A stretch of DNA of 37,480 bases from assembly GCA_002342035.1 (NCBI GenBank), contig DDPE01000091.1, positions 1 through 37,480 of the forward strand, read 5' to 3'. The notes beneath the pieces are model-generated. The model did not search any database, was not told the DNA's origin, and saw only the letters and a program-made list of their open reading frames with translations. Below, in pieces: positions 1 through 7,264 of the stretch. The DNA is from Asticcacaulis sp. UBA2476. GTDB lineage: Bacteria > Pseudomonadota > Alphaproteobacteria > Caulobacterales > Caulobacteraceae. Position numbers and translations under genes: made by a program. The number at the start of each line of letters is the position of its first letter. Positions within the stretch are counted from its first letter, which is position 1.

Positions 1-2381
1 GCGGCGCGTTTGTCATGCTGATGGGTCTGGCCTGCCTGTTGGCGTTCGTAAGCTTTGATGCCAACGACCCCAGCCTGAATACGGCCTCATCGCAGTCACC
101 GCACAATATCCTGGGCGGATTTGGCGCGATCATCGCCGATCTGGGCCTGCAATCGCTGGGGGTCGCGGCTTGGCCGATGGCGCTGTTCATGGCCTATTTC
201 GGCTTTCTGCGCATGATGGAAACCGACCCTGACGCGACCCGTAATTTCCTGCGTCGCCACAGTTTCTGGTCGTTCCTGTTTGGTCTGGCGATGGCCGCGA
301 CGCTGGCGCCCATCCATACCGGCAACCCCGATCCGGTGCTGGCCCAAAGCTGGGGCGGGTTCTGGGGCGAAGGCCTTCATGGTCTGCTGGCCAGCCTGTT
401 CCATTTCATGAAGCTGCCCTATGGCGACATCATCGCCGCCGTTATCTTTGCCGGACTGGGCCTGTGGTGTTTCAACAATGCCCTGCGCCTGAACGGCGAC
501 ACCTATATGAAAATTGGTGCCAAGGTGGCCTTTGGTATCCAGAATTTCGCCGCCACCATCGGCGTCAAAGCCCACGATCCTGACGCCGATTTTGATGAGC
601 CGGTACGCAAGAAACCCAAAGCCAAAGCGACCAAGACCTTCATCGACGATACCCCGCCATTTGATGTGACGCCGCAAAGCGAGCCGATGGTCGCCACCCG
701 CGAGGCCGCCCCGTTTGACGATGACGACACCGATATCCCGCCCTATGACGACTACGTCACCCCCGCACCGCTGCCGTCAGCCTCAAATGAGCCCAAGCTC
801 GCCATCAAAATGCCCAAGGCCCCAAAGCCGGTGGTTGATGAGCGCCAATCCAGCTTTGAGTTTTTAAAACCCGGCAACTTCCGTCTGCCGGAACTGAATA
901 TTCTGTCAAAGCCTAAGCCGCGCGCCACCAGCTTTGACGAAGACGCCCTGCGCCAGAACGCCCGCATGCTGGAAAGCGTGCTGGCCGAATTCGGCGTCAA
1001 GGGCGTGATCGACCAGATCCGCCCCGGCCCGGTCGTCACCCTGTATGAACTGGCCCCCGCCGCCGGTGTTAAGGGGGCGCGTGTCGTGGCTCTGGCTGAC
1101 GATATCGCCCGCAACATGTCGGCCCGCTCCTGCCGCGTCTCGATCGTTCAGGGCCGTAACGCCATCGGTATCGAACTGCCCAATGCCGTGCGCGAAACCG
1201 TGTACCTGCGCGACATGCTGGCCTCGGCCGAGTTTGAAAAAGCCGGTCACATCCTGCCGATGGTCTTAGGCGAAAATATCGGCGGCGAGCCTTACGTCAC
1301 TGATCTGGCCAAAATGCCCCACCTGCTGATCGCCGGGACCACCGGTTCAGGTAAGTCGGTCGGCGTTAACGCCATGATCCTGTCGATCCTCTACCGCCTC
1401 GACCCGGAGCAGTGCAAGTTCATCATGATCGACCCCAAGATGCTGGAATTGTCGGTCTATGATGGCATCCCGCACCTGATTGCGCCCGTGGTGACCGACC
1501 CGAAAAAGGCCGTGGTCGCGCTCAAATGGACGGTCAAGGAGATGGAAGACCGCTACCGCCGCATGTCCAAGATCGGCGTGCGTAACGTCGCCTCCTTTAA
1601 TGAGCGCGCTAAAGCGACCGCCGCCGAAGGTAAAAACTTCATCCGCAAAGTCCAGACCGGCTTTGATGAAACCGGCCAGCCGATCTTCGAGACCGAGGAA
1701 ATGGTGCCGGAGCCCATGCCCTACATCGTCGTGATCATCGACGAAGTGGCCGACCTGATGATGGTCGCCGGCAAAGACATCGAAGGCGCCGTTCAGCGTC
1801 TGGCCCAGATGGCCCGCGCCGCTGGTATTCACCTGATTATGGCCACCCAGCGTCCATCGGTTGACGTCATCACCGGCACCATCAAGGCCAACTTCCCGAC
1901 CCGGATTTCGTTCCAGGTCACCTCGAAAATCGACTCACGCACTATTCTGGGGGAACAGGGTGCGGAACAACTGCTGGGTCAGGGCGACATGCTCTATATG
2001 GCCGGGGGTGGCCGCATTACCCGTCTGCACGGCCCGTTTGTCGGCGATAACGAAGTCGAAGCCGTGGCCGAATATCTGCGCTCGCAAGGCTCCCCGCAGT
2101 ACCTCGAAGACATCACCGCCGGCGGCGACGATGATGGCGACAGCAGCGGTGACGGCGGCATGGGCGAAGGCGGCGGCTCCGGCGACGACCTTTATGATAA
2201 GGCCGTCTACTATGTCACGTTTGATCGCAAAGCCTCGACCTCTTATATTCAGCGCAAGCTGCAAATCGGCTATAACCGCGCCGCCTCCCTGATGGAAAAG
2301 ATGGAAATGGAAGGCGTCGTCGGCCCCGCCAACCATGTCGGCAAACGCGATATCCTGGTCGGCCCACCTCCCGGCCACTAG
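1..2381 (+). CDS. ftsK: DNA translocase FtsK, 5' end outside window
   Basis: FtsK is a membrane-anchored, ATP-driven DNA pump at the division septum that clears the chromosome terminus and delivers it to XerCD. The reading frame is open to the window edge. The first in-frame ATG (position 15) falls inside a hydrophobic stretch, so the true start lies upstream. Counting from that ATG, several membrane segments occupy roughly residues 1-155. An acidic, proline-rich linker follows to about 290, then the motor domain. The Walker A motif GTTGSGKS has its lysine at residue 447, and the Walker B IIDEVADL has Asp576-Glu577. The C-terminal 65 residues form the winged-helix gamma domain (SYIQRKLQIGYNRAA) that reads KOPS sites. 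A glycine/aspartate-rich linker at about 700-725 precedes it. Family assignment is secure. Confidence 0.96.
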   Translation, partial: GAFVMLMGLACLLAFVSFDANDPSLNTASSQSPHNILGGFGAIIADLGLQSLGVAAWPMALFMAYFGFLRMMETDPDATRNFLRRHSFWSFLFGLAMAATLAPIHTGNPDPVLAQSWGGFWGEGLHGLLASLFHFMKLPYGDIIAAVIFAGLGLWCFNNALRLNGDTYMKIGAKVAFGIQNFAATIGVKAHDPDADFDEPVRKKPKAKATKTFIDDTPPFDVTPQSEPMVATREAAPFDDDDTDIPPYDDYVTPAPLPSASNEPKLAIKMPKAPKPVVDERQSSFEFLKPGNFRLPELNILSKPKPRATSFDEDALRQNARMLESVLAEFGVKGVIDQIRPGPVVTLYELAPAAGVKGARVVALADDIARNMSARSCRVSIVQGRNAIGIELPNAVRETVYLRDMLASAEFEKAGHILPMVLGENIGGEPYVTDLAKMPHLLIAGTTGSGKSVGVNAMILSILYRLDPEQCKFIMIDPKMLELSVYDGIPHLIAPVVTDPKKAVVALKWTVKEMEDRYRRMSKIGVRNVASFNERAKATAAEGKNFIRKVQTGFDETGQPIFETEEMVPEPMPYIVVIIDEVADLMMVAGKDIEGAVQRLAQMARAAGIHLIMATQRPSVDVITGTIKANFPTRISFQVTSKIDSRTILGEQGAEQLLGQGDMLYMAGGGRITRLHGPFVGDNEVEAVAEYLRSQGSPQYLEDITAGGDDDGDSSGDGGMGEGGGSGDDLYDKAVYYVTFDRKASTSYIQRKLQIGYNRAASLMEKMEMEGVVGPANHVGKRDILVGPPPGH

Positions 2382-2382
2382 G

Positions 2383-2401
2383 GCAGGGTCGCGAACCCTG
2401 C
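2383..2401. repeat. GCAGGGT/ACCCTGC palindrome
   Basis: Two bases after the ftsK stop codon, a 7-bp inverted repeat GCAGGGT/ACCCTGC encloses the loop CGCGA and is followed by ACCC. No T-run follows, so it is not a standard terminator. Its core resembles the arms of the palindromes at 5906-5979 and 25961-26076. Confidence 0.6.
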
Positions 2402-2413
2402 ACCCGGAACTTA

Positions 2414-2473
2414 AGAACCTCCCCTGATTTCAGGGGAGGGTGGATGCGAGCGCAGCGAAGCAGACGGGTGGGG
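2414..2473. repeat. REP-like palindromic element, copy 1
   Basis: AAGAACCTCCCCTGA is followed by TCAGGGGAGG, a 10-bp stem at 2418-2439. A tail GTGGATGCGAGCGCAGCG then runs to a G-rich end just before the parE stop codon. The same AAGAAC-CTCCCC...GGGGAG plan with a GAGC/AGCGA tail recurs at 4914-4972. It looks like a dispersed intergenic repeat and probably a shared 3' processing or stabilising hairpin for the convergent ftsK and parE ends. Confidence 0.55.
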
Positions 2474-2791
2474 TTAAATGTTAGCCTGTAACTGCGCCGG
2501 TATATCCATCTGCTGATGCAAAACCCTTAGCACATCCATGTAGGCGGGCTGTTCGATGTAGAAAACGACATAGGGAAATCGCGTTAATAAGCGATGCTGC
2601 AGTCCCGGTATATCAAGCTGCTCACCATAGTGATTTGATCCAGCGTCCGGGTATTGCTCAATATGACTGAACAGCGCATCGACGGCTTCAACAAAATCAG
2701 AGGCTACGGCACCACCCGCTTCATGCATGTAGTATGAAAATGCCGTTTCAATATCTGTGTCGGCAAGCCTGCGGGTAATAACGGGCTTCAT
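2474..2791 (-). CDS. RelE/ParE-family toxin
   Basis: This 105-residue protein fits the RelE/ParE toxin fold. It opens with VITRRLADTDIETAFSYY, the usual first helix with its DI..A..Y pattern. A central G..H/G segment and a C-terminal strand pair follow (RFPYVVFY, then DVLRVLHQQMD). ParE members poison DNA gyrase and RelE members cleave mRNA. The VLRVLHQ-D ending is typical of the ParE branch, but the target cannot be proved from sequence. Its start codon overlaps the antitoxin stop by 4 bases (ATGA), the usual translational coupling of a toxin behind its antitoxin. It ends inside a palindromic repeat facing ftsK. Confidence 0.85.
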   Translation of the reverse strand: MKPVITRRLADTDIETAFSYYMHEAGGAVASDFVEAVDALFSHIEQYPDAGSNHYGEQLDIPGLQHRLLTRFPYVVFYIEQPAYMDVLRVLHQQMDIPAQLQANI

Positions 2792-3030
2792 TCAGGTGGG
2801 TTTTTAGCGCGTTTCAGGAGTTCAGCCTTCGTTTCCGCCCACGGACGCCCCACAGGCGAATTTAGCCCATCCATGATAAGGCCGCGCATTTTTTCTTTGT
2901 CGGCTTCGATAACGTCTTTGCGCACCAGATCACGCAGATATTCACTATGCGAACCATAGCCCCGCGCTTTGACACGCTCATCAATGAACGATTTTAGCGT
3001 GTCTGGCAGAGATATATTCATGGTGGACAT
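2788..3030 (-). CDS. ParD-family antitoxin (ribbon-helix-helix)
   Basis: An 80-residue protein with the N-terminal ribbon-helix-helix pattern MNISLPDTLKSFIDERV and a second helix SHSEYLRDLVRKD, as in type II ParD/CopG antitoxins. The C-terminal half (about residues 45-80) is charged and would wrap the toxin. It should neutralise the downstream toxin and repress its own promoter. The annotated ATG at 3030 sits almost exactly where transcription should start from the promoter at 3037-3065, so the mRNA may be leaderless. A second ATG (Met4, 3021) is the alternative start and has no better ribosome binding site. Confidence 0.87.
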   Translation of the reverse strand: MSTMNISLPDTLKSFIDERVKARGYGSHSEYLRDLVRKDVIEADKEKMRGLIMDGLNSPVGRPWAETKAELLKRAKNPPE

Positions 3031-3036
3031 GTGGGT

Positions 3037-3065
3037 AGATTAGCATCAATGGCAAAATTTGCCAA
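3037..3065 (-). promoter_or_regulatory. parDE promoter with operator palindrome
   Basis: On the minus strand, TTGGCA (3060-3065) and TAATCT (3037-3042) are 17 bases apart, a good sigma-70 type promoter. The odd palindrome TGGCAAAATTTGCCA at 3050-3064 overlaps the -35 box and spacer. That is a natural operator position for ParD autoregulation. Spacing to the ATG at 3030 implies a very short leader or none. Confidence 0.6.
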
Positions 3066-3201
3066 CCTTGCTATAGACCCACCCGATTATTCACGCCCCA
3101 TTCAGCCATAAATGGCTAAACCATAAATCACCGTCGAAAAAATGCCGCGCTCGGCACTTAAAGCATTCGATAATTATGATTTTGGATTTATGGGTAAGCT
3201 T

Positions 3202-3861
3202 ATGACGCAATATACCAAACGCGCTTTCATCGCAGGACTGGCAGCGCTTGCCGCCACGCCCGCGCTCACCCAAAACAAGACCACCGGCACGACGTTCGTG
3301 CGTGTGCCGACGTTTTCACCTGAAGATCAGGCCCGCATCAAACGCGCCACCGCCTATCTGCAAGCCTTAAGCGCCGCCTCCGGCCGGTTCGAGCAGACCG
3401 ATTTCCGGGGTCGTGTAACGTCAGGCCAGTGGTGGCTGCAACGGCCGGGCAAGATCCGCTTTGAATATGACGCCCCCTATTCCGTGGTCGTCGTGGCCGA
3501 TGGCAAGAATGTCAATATGTGGGACCCACGCCTGAAATCGTTTGATCAGTACCCGCTGTCGTTCACGCCGCTATCGCTGTTTTTGTCCAAGCAAATCCGT
3601 CTGGACCAAGGCGTGATCGTCACCGAAGTCACCCGCACTACGGATGGTTTCCGCCTGAAAGCCCGCGATCGCCGCAAAGACGTCGAGGGCGCCATCACCA
3701 TGACCTTCCGCGATCAGGCCGGTAAGCTGACACTTGGCGACTGGACGGTGGTGGATGCGCAGGGCAAATCGACCCGCGTCAATCTGCTGACGCTCAATAC
3801 CGCCGCCTCCCTGAAACCATCGCTGTTTGTGCTCAATAAACCGGCGACGTCCAAAAACTGA
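3202..3861 (+). CDS. lolA: Outer-membrane lipoprotein carrier LolA
   Basis: LolA ferries lipoproteins across the periplasm from the LolCDE transporter to the outer membrane. With the start at 3202 the product is 219 residues and begins MTQYTKRAFIAGLAALAAT, a clear Sec signal peptide (basic end, hydrophobic core, Ala-rich cleavage region). Upstream in-frame ATGs at 3142 and 3190 would only add non-signal residues. The family core is visible as SGQWWLQRPGKIRFEYD, then a strand-rich VVVVADGKNVNMWDPRL and DQYPLSFTPLSLFLS. The gene stands alone, with the divergent toxin-antitoxin unit behind it. Confidence 0.9.
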   Translation: MTQYTKRAFIAGLAALAATPALTQNKTTGTTFVRVPTFSPEDQARIKRATAYLQALSAASGRFEQTDFRGRVTSGQWWLQRPGKIRFEYDAPYSVVVVADGKNVNMWDPRLKSFDQYPLSFTPLSLFLSKQIRLDQGVIVTEVTRTTDGFRLKARDRRKDVEGAITMTFRDQAGKLTLGDWTVVDAQGKSTRVNLLTLNTAASLKPSLFVLNKPATSKN

Positions 3862-3934
3862 TACCCCAAGAACTGACACCCCAATCAGGCGAATTTAGCG
3901 CTTGCACAAATATGTAACGGTGTTACGGTTTGTC

Positions 3935-4070
3935 TGTGTGCTGAGTGGACATGATCAGGTTTGCGGCCTGTGATCTTATCGGTGCATCTCTCTTGTGTGC
4001 ATTTCCTTACGCTTTCGTGTTAAATGCCAATCCTTTAAGGCCCGCCCTGTTTGCAGAGCGGGCTTTTTTC
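3935..4070 (+). ncRNA. Candidate small RNA ahead of xthA
   Basis: The region between lolA and xthA has no convincing gene. It does contain three successive hairpins: GATCAGG/CCTGTGATC at 3953-3975, GCATTT/AAATGC at 3998-4027, and a strong intrinsic terminator at 4040-4069. A weak promoter-like pair, TTGCAC at 3902-3907 and TACGGT at 3924-3929, overlaps the palindrome GTAACGGTGTTAC (3914-3926). An independent transcript of about 135 bases fits. The alternative is an attenuated leader of xthA, which starts only 40 bases after the terminator. Confidence 0.35.
4040..4069 (+). terminator. Intrinsic terminator
   Basis: GCCCGCCCTG (4040-4049) pairs with CAGAGCGGGC (4054-4063), giving a 10-bp stem with one C-A mismatch and a TTTG loop. 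Six Ts follow directly. It ends transcription entering from lolA or the candidate small RNA. Confidence 0.85.
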
Positions 4071-4108
4071 TTTATGGAATGTGGGAAATATGCCTGTAGG
4101 AATTATAA

Positions 4109-4909
4109 ATGCGATTGTCAGTGGTGTCATGGAACGTCAATTCGGTGCGCCTGCGCATGGAGCAGATCGCCAAATTCCTGAATGCCATTGATGCCGACGT
4201 CATTTGCCTGCAGGAAATCAAGTGCCAGGAGCATGAGTTTCCGCGTCAGGCCTTTGCCGGCATCGGCTTTCCGCACATTCACATCGCCGGTCAAAAAGGC
4301 TGGCACGGGGTTGCCATCGCCTCACGTTATCCGTTTGAAGCCAATGAGCTTTTGCCGTTCTGCCGTCGCGGCGAAGCGCGCGTGCAGGCGATTGTGGTAA
4401 GCGGCGTTGAGATCTGGAATTTCTATATCCCCGCCGGCGGTGATGTGCCGGATCGCACCGCCAATGACAAGTTTGACCATAAGCTGGAGTTCTATGAGCG
4501 GGTTAGCGCCCATCTGAAAACCCGCAACAAAGACCATCCGCTGCTGATCTGCGGCGACCTCAATATCGCCCCCGGTGAGTTTGATGTCTGGAGCCACCGC
4601 CAGATGCTCAAAATCGTCAGCCATACGCCGCAGGAAATCGACGCCTTTGGTGAGTTTATAACCTCCGGCGACCTGTACGATCCGTTCCGCGATGCCTATC
4701 CTGTGCCGGAGAAAATCTTTACCTGGTGGAGTTACCGCGCCGCCGATTTCCGTAAATCCAATCGCGGCTTGAGGCTTGATCACATCCTGCTTAATCCGGC
4801 GCTCAAAGCCCGCGCCACCGGCGATATTACCGCCAAAATCCACGACTGGGTGCGCGAATGGGAGCGCCCCTCTGACCACGCCCCTATACAGGTAGAGTTT
4901 ACGATATAA
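4109..4909 (+). CDS. xthA: Exodeoxyribonuclease III
   Basis: This is a 266-residue AP endonuclease and 3'-5' exonuclease of the Mg-dependent exonuclease III/EEP family, acting in base-excision repair. Family landmarks are in order. The N-terminal strand MRLSVVSWNVNSVRLR carries Asn9. LQEIKC carries the metal-binding Glu36. GDLN is at 149-152, the LRLDHILLNP segment comes next, and the C-terminal catalytic SDHAP is at 255-259. Length is normal. The start is supported by AGGA eight bases upstream in TAGGAATTATAAATG. A terminator lies 40 bases upstream, so the promoter must be within that gap unless the terminator is read through. Confidence 0.95.
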   Translation: MRLSVVSWNVNSVRLRMEQIAKFLNAIDADVICLQEIKCQEHEFPRQAFAGIGFPHIHIAGQKGWHGVAIASRYPFEANELLPFCRRGEARVQAIVVSGVEIWNFYIPAGGDVPDRTANDKFDHKLEFYERVSAHLKTRNKDHPLLICGDLNIAPGEFDVWSHRQMLKIVSHTPQEIDAFGEFITSGDLYDPFRDAYPVPEKIFTWWSYRAADFRKSNRGLRLDHILLNPALKARATGDITAKIHDWVREWERPSDHAPIQVEFTI

Positions 4910-4913
4910 CCTC

Positions 4914-5037
4914 AAGAACTCCCCTTCTTGGAAGGGGAGCTGTCTGTGAGCAAAGCGAGCGACAGAGGGGGTAAAACCCCACCTTCCGGTCTGACAAATC
5001 AGACCTCCCTCCTCCCCTCCATGAGGGGAGGTTCTTA
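4914..5037. repeat. Composite palindromic intergenic repeat (REP-like copies 2 and 3)
   Basis: Three hairpins follow one another between xthA and the next gene: CTCCCCTTC/GAAGGGGAG (4919-4939), GGTCTGA/TCAGACC (4988-5005) and CCTCCCCT/AGGGGAGG (5011-5031). The outer ends, AAGAACT at 4914 and AGGTTCTT near 5037, are themselves roughly inverted. The first unit, with its GTGAGCAAAGCGAGCG tail, parallels the element at 2414-2473. This looks like two REP-type units in opposite orientation. Confidence 0.6.
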
Positions 5038-5051
5038 TCAGAGAACCCGCT

Positions 5052-5522
5052 ATGACCGACACCCCATTAGAAGCCCAACTGCCCGCCCATATCATAGCCA
5101 AGGCTGATGTTCAGCACGGCGAATATGCGTGGAGGGTCAAAGATATCCCCGAAGTCGTCAAGGCGGCGGCGGATATGAACCTGCTTAATCTTGGCGGGCA
5201 GCTTCAGGTGCGCATCCCCGGCTGTATCGGTGAATGTGACTGGGTCGATGCCGACCCTGCAGCCATGGTGCCCCCAGAATTACCGTGGGAAGTGCGCGTG
5301 CGCATGGCGGCTGAGTTATCCCATCAGGAAATGGCCGACCTGCAACAGCACTTTGATTTTCATCAGCAAATCCGCGAAGCCTTCCCCGCCCATGTTGAGC
5401 CCTATCTGGCCAGCGGCGGCAAGATCGAAGACGCCACCTGGTTCGTCTGGTACGTCATGGACGAAGCGGGCGATAAGGCGTTTCAGGACGCACAGGTAGC
5501 TCAAGACCCAGACGGCTTGTAG
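5052..5522 (+). CDS. Hypothetical protein, 156 residues
   Basis: I do not recognise this family. The product is acidic, has no signal peptide or membrane segment, and is probably cytoplasmic. A central segment with two cysteines (GGQLQVRIPGCIGECDWVD) looks strand-rich. It is followed by a helical stretch around LSHQEMADLQQHFDFHQQI and a Trp-rich patch (DATWFVWYVMDEAGD). Two close cysteines and several His residues could bind metal, but this is only a guess. Codon usage looks like that of its neighbours. Its last 22 bases overlap the end of the opposite-strand lipoprotein gene, so the pair is convergent. The ATG at 5052 follows directly after a REP-like hairpin. Confidence 0.75.
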   Translation: MTDTPLEAQLPAHIIAKADVQHGEYAWRVKDIPEVVKAAADMNLLNLGGQLQVRIPGCIGECDWVDADPAAMVPPELPWEVRVRMAAELSHQEMADLQQHFDFHQQIREAFPAHVEPYLASGGKIEDATWFVWYVMDEAGDKAFQDAQVAQDPDGL

Positions 5523-5842
5523 TATGAATAATCCATGTCTGACCGATGAGAGACAAATACCCCTCTAAAGGTTTTATCGGCGCAAGGGTGCCATTCTGTA
5601 GCTGTACCAATGGGTTCAAAGTGAATCCGCAAACATCCGGGCTCCACCTCACCAGTCGTCCAGCGGAAATATTCTATCTGCGGGCCGACGGCTAAGGTGG
5701 CCGTTCCATCAGCTTTGAGGCTTAACGTCTCAACCTCAGAACGCCCTTCTGTTCTATATTCTCCAACTAAATCTTCAGGGTTCGCAGCCATGCAACCACT
5801 GAGACACAGGCTCAGCCCTATAGAGGTAATTAGTCTTTTCAT
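5501..5842 (-). CDS. Small putative lipoprotein, unknown function
   Basis: This 113-residue product begins MKRLITSIGLSLCLSGCMAA, a lipoprotein signal peptide with lipobox LSGC and lipidated Cys17. The mature part (GEYRTEGRSEVETLSLKADGTATL...) has the alternating pattern of a small beta-sheet domain, resembling the 'YxxxGxx..LxLxxDGTA' layout of lipocalin-like envelope proteins. Two further cysteines (EPGCLRIHF and HPCADK) could form a disulfide. A good ribosome binding site (AGGGGGG) sits just before the ATG. An intrinsic terminator of the upstream regulator gene separates it from that unit. The function is unknown. Confidence 0.72.
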   Translation of the reverse strand: MKRLITSIGLSLCLSGCMAANPEDLVGEYRTEGRSEVETLSLKADGTATLAVGPQIEYFRWTTGEVEPGCLRIHFEPIGTATEWHPCADKTFRGVFVSHRSDMDYSYYKPSGS

Positions 5843-5852
5843 TATTCCCCCC

Positions 5853-5885
5853 TAAAAAAACCGGCACCATATTATGATGCCGGTT
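5853..5885 (-). terminator. Intrinsic terminator after the response regulator
   Basis: Read on the minus strand, AACCGGCA (5878-5885) pairs with TGCCGGTT (5859-5866) and is followed by a run of seven Ts. It should end transcripts of the response-regulator gene before the small lipoprotein gene. Confidence 0.75.
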
Positions 5886-5905
5886 ACTTGTCCTGAATAA
5901 CTAAT

Positions 5906-5979
5906 GGGTGCAGGGTCATTTGTGTGCCCTACCGCCGCTCGGGCGGCCCCGTTCGCTGCTTGAGGGCTGACCCTGCCCC
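5906..5979. repeat. Cruciform-like palindromic element
   Basis: Outer arms GGGTGCAGGGTCA (5906-5918) and TGACCCTGCCCC (5968-5979) are nearly complementary. Inner arms GTGCCCT and AGGGCT and a small CCGCC/GGCGG hairpin lie between. It abuts the regulator stop codon. The outer arm GGGTGCAGGG is shared with 25961-26076 and, in inverse, with 2383-2405. Confidence 0.6.
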
Positions 5980-6666
5980 TTAAAACTGCAATCGATACCC
6001 GCCAGCGTCGGTCATCAGCAGGCGTGCATTGGCCGGATCGGGTTCGATCTTCTGGCGCAGGCGATAGACGTGGGTTTCCAGCGTATGGGTGGTGACGCCG
6101 GCATTATAGCCCCATACCTCGGTCAGCAGTTCTTCGCGCGTGATCGGCTTGCCGCCCGCACGATAAAGATATTTGAGGATATTGGTTTCTTTCTCGGTCA
6201 GGCGCACTTTTTTCTGAGCCTGATCGATCAGCAGCTTAAGCGCCGGTTTAAACTCATACGGCCCGATGCGGAAGGTGGCGTCTTCGGATGTTTCATGCGA
6301 GCGCACCTGGGCGCGGATACGCGCCAGCAGGACGGCAAAGCGGAACGGCTTGGTGACATAGTCATTGGCGCCCGCATCCAGCCCCAGGATCTGATCGGAG
6401 TCGGTCGATTGCCCGGTCAGCATGATCACCGGCGTCGTCAGGCCGGATTTGCGCAGCAGGCGGCACGCTTCGCGCCCGTCCATATCCGGCAGATCCACAT
6501 CCAGCAAAATGATATCGGCATTGATCGTCTTACCCAGCCGGATACCTTCGGTGCCATTATTGGCCTGGGTCACTTTGAACTCTTCGTGCAGTTCAAGCTG
6601 TTCAGCCAGAGCTTCGCGCAGTTCATCGTCGTCATCAACTATAAGCAGGGTTTTTTGTTGCACCAT
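5980..6666 (-). CDS. cenR: OmpR-family response regulator, probable CenR
   Basis: A 228-residue two-component regulator. The receiver domain (about 1-120) has the acidic pocket VDDDDE at 10-15, phospho-acceptor Asp56 in ILLDVDLPDMDG, Thr84 and Lys106. The winged-helix OmpR domain (about 135-228) includes RLTEKETNILKYL, LLTEVWGYN and THTLETHVYRLRQKIEPD. I start it at ATG 6666 (MVQQKTLLIVDDD); the frame runs 31 codons further upstream but adds nothing like a receiver fold. In Caulobacter the essential envelope regulator CenR sits in the same neighbourhood next to an L,D-transpeptidase and upstream of ntrZ. The symbol rests on that synteny and the sequence style. Confidence 0.8.
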   Translation of the reverse strand: MVQQKTLLIVDDDDELREALAEQLELHEEFKVTQANNGTEGIRLGKTINADIILLDVDLPDMDGREACRLLRKSGLTTPVIMLTGQSTDSDQILGLDAGANDYVTKPFRFAVLLARIRAQVRSHETSEDATFRIGPYEFKPALKLLIDQAQKKVRLTEKETNILKYLYRAGGKPITREELLTEVWGYNAGVTTHTLETHVYRLRQKIEPDPANARLLMTDAGGYRLQF

Positions 6667-6714
6667 ATTCCTGTAACTTATTTTTCTTTGAGTTTTGCCA
6701 ACAATAGTGACGAA

Positions 6715-7248
6715 ATGGTCAAGATTTTTACCGCAACCGCCCATGATATACCAGAGCAAAACCGCGATGAGGTCGTTCTAAACCAACATAGGGTGCGTTG
6801 CGCGCTGGGGAAAGAGGGCGTTATTGCCGCTGAGCATAAAAGAGAGGGCGATTTGCGTTCTCCGCTGGGGGTCTGGCCGATCCGCTTTGTCTATTACCGA
6901 CCTGACCGGATTACGCCGCCTAAGACCTTGCTGCCGCTTGTGCCGCTCACGCCCGATGATGGCTGGTGCGACGATGTGGGGGATGAGGCCTACAACCAGC
7001 CGGTCAAGCTGCCCTATAAAGGGCGCACGGAAAGCCTTTGGCGCGAAGACCATGTCTATGATGTCATTATCGTGCTGGGTTATAATGACGATCCGGTGGT
7101 CGCGGGACATGGCTCCGCGATCTTTGCCCACGTCGCGCGCGAGGGTTATGTCGGCACGGAGGGCTGCGTGGCGATGAAAATCGAAGATGTTCTGACGCTT
7201 CTGGAACAGGCCGAAGTGGACAGCGCCATTGAGATCAAATCTGCGTGA
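6715..7248 (+). CDS. L,D-transpeptidase family protein (YkuD domain)
   Basis: This 177-residue protein carries the YkuD catalytic signature HGSAIFAHVAREGYVGTEGC, with His132 and nucleophile Cys151. Enzymes of this type make or remodel 3-3 peptidoglycan cross-links or attach proteins to the wall. No signal peptide is visible from the ATG at 6715. Short YkuD proteins of this type (with a DDGWCDDVGDEAYN segment) often lack one, so export and location are uncertain. The reading frame stays open far upstream through the antisense of the regulator gene. The family begins at MVKIFTATAHD, 48 bases from the divergent regulator start. Divergence from a CenR-like gene suggests linked control. Confidence 0.85.
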   Translation: MVKIFTATAHDIPEQNRDEVVLNQHRVRCALGKEGVIAAEHKREGDLRSPLGVWPIRFVYYRPDRITPPKTLLPLVPLTPDDGWCDDVGDEAYNQPVKLPYKGRTESLWREDHVYDVIIVLGYNDDPVVAGHGSAIFAHVAREGYVGTEGCVAMKIEDVLTLLEQAEVDSAIEIKSA

Positions 7249-7264
7249 AGATTGTCTTCAATGA

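Noticed and set aside
3945..4181. A 78-codon open frame between lolA and xthA
   Set aside because: It runs through a strong intrinsic terminator, overlaps the xthA start in another frame, and its product has no family resemblance. The region is better explained as a small RNA or leader.
6070..6714. Long plus-strand open frame in front of the L,D-transpeptidase
   Set aside because: It is antisense to the response-regulator gene, and the YkuD protein is complete from ATG 6715.
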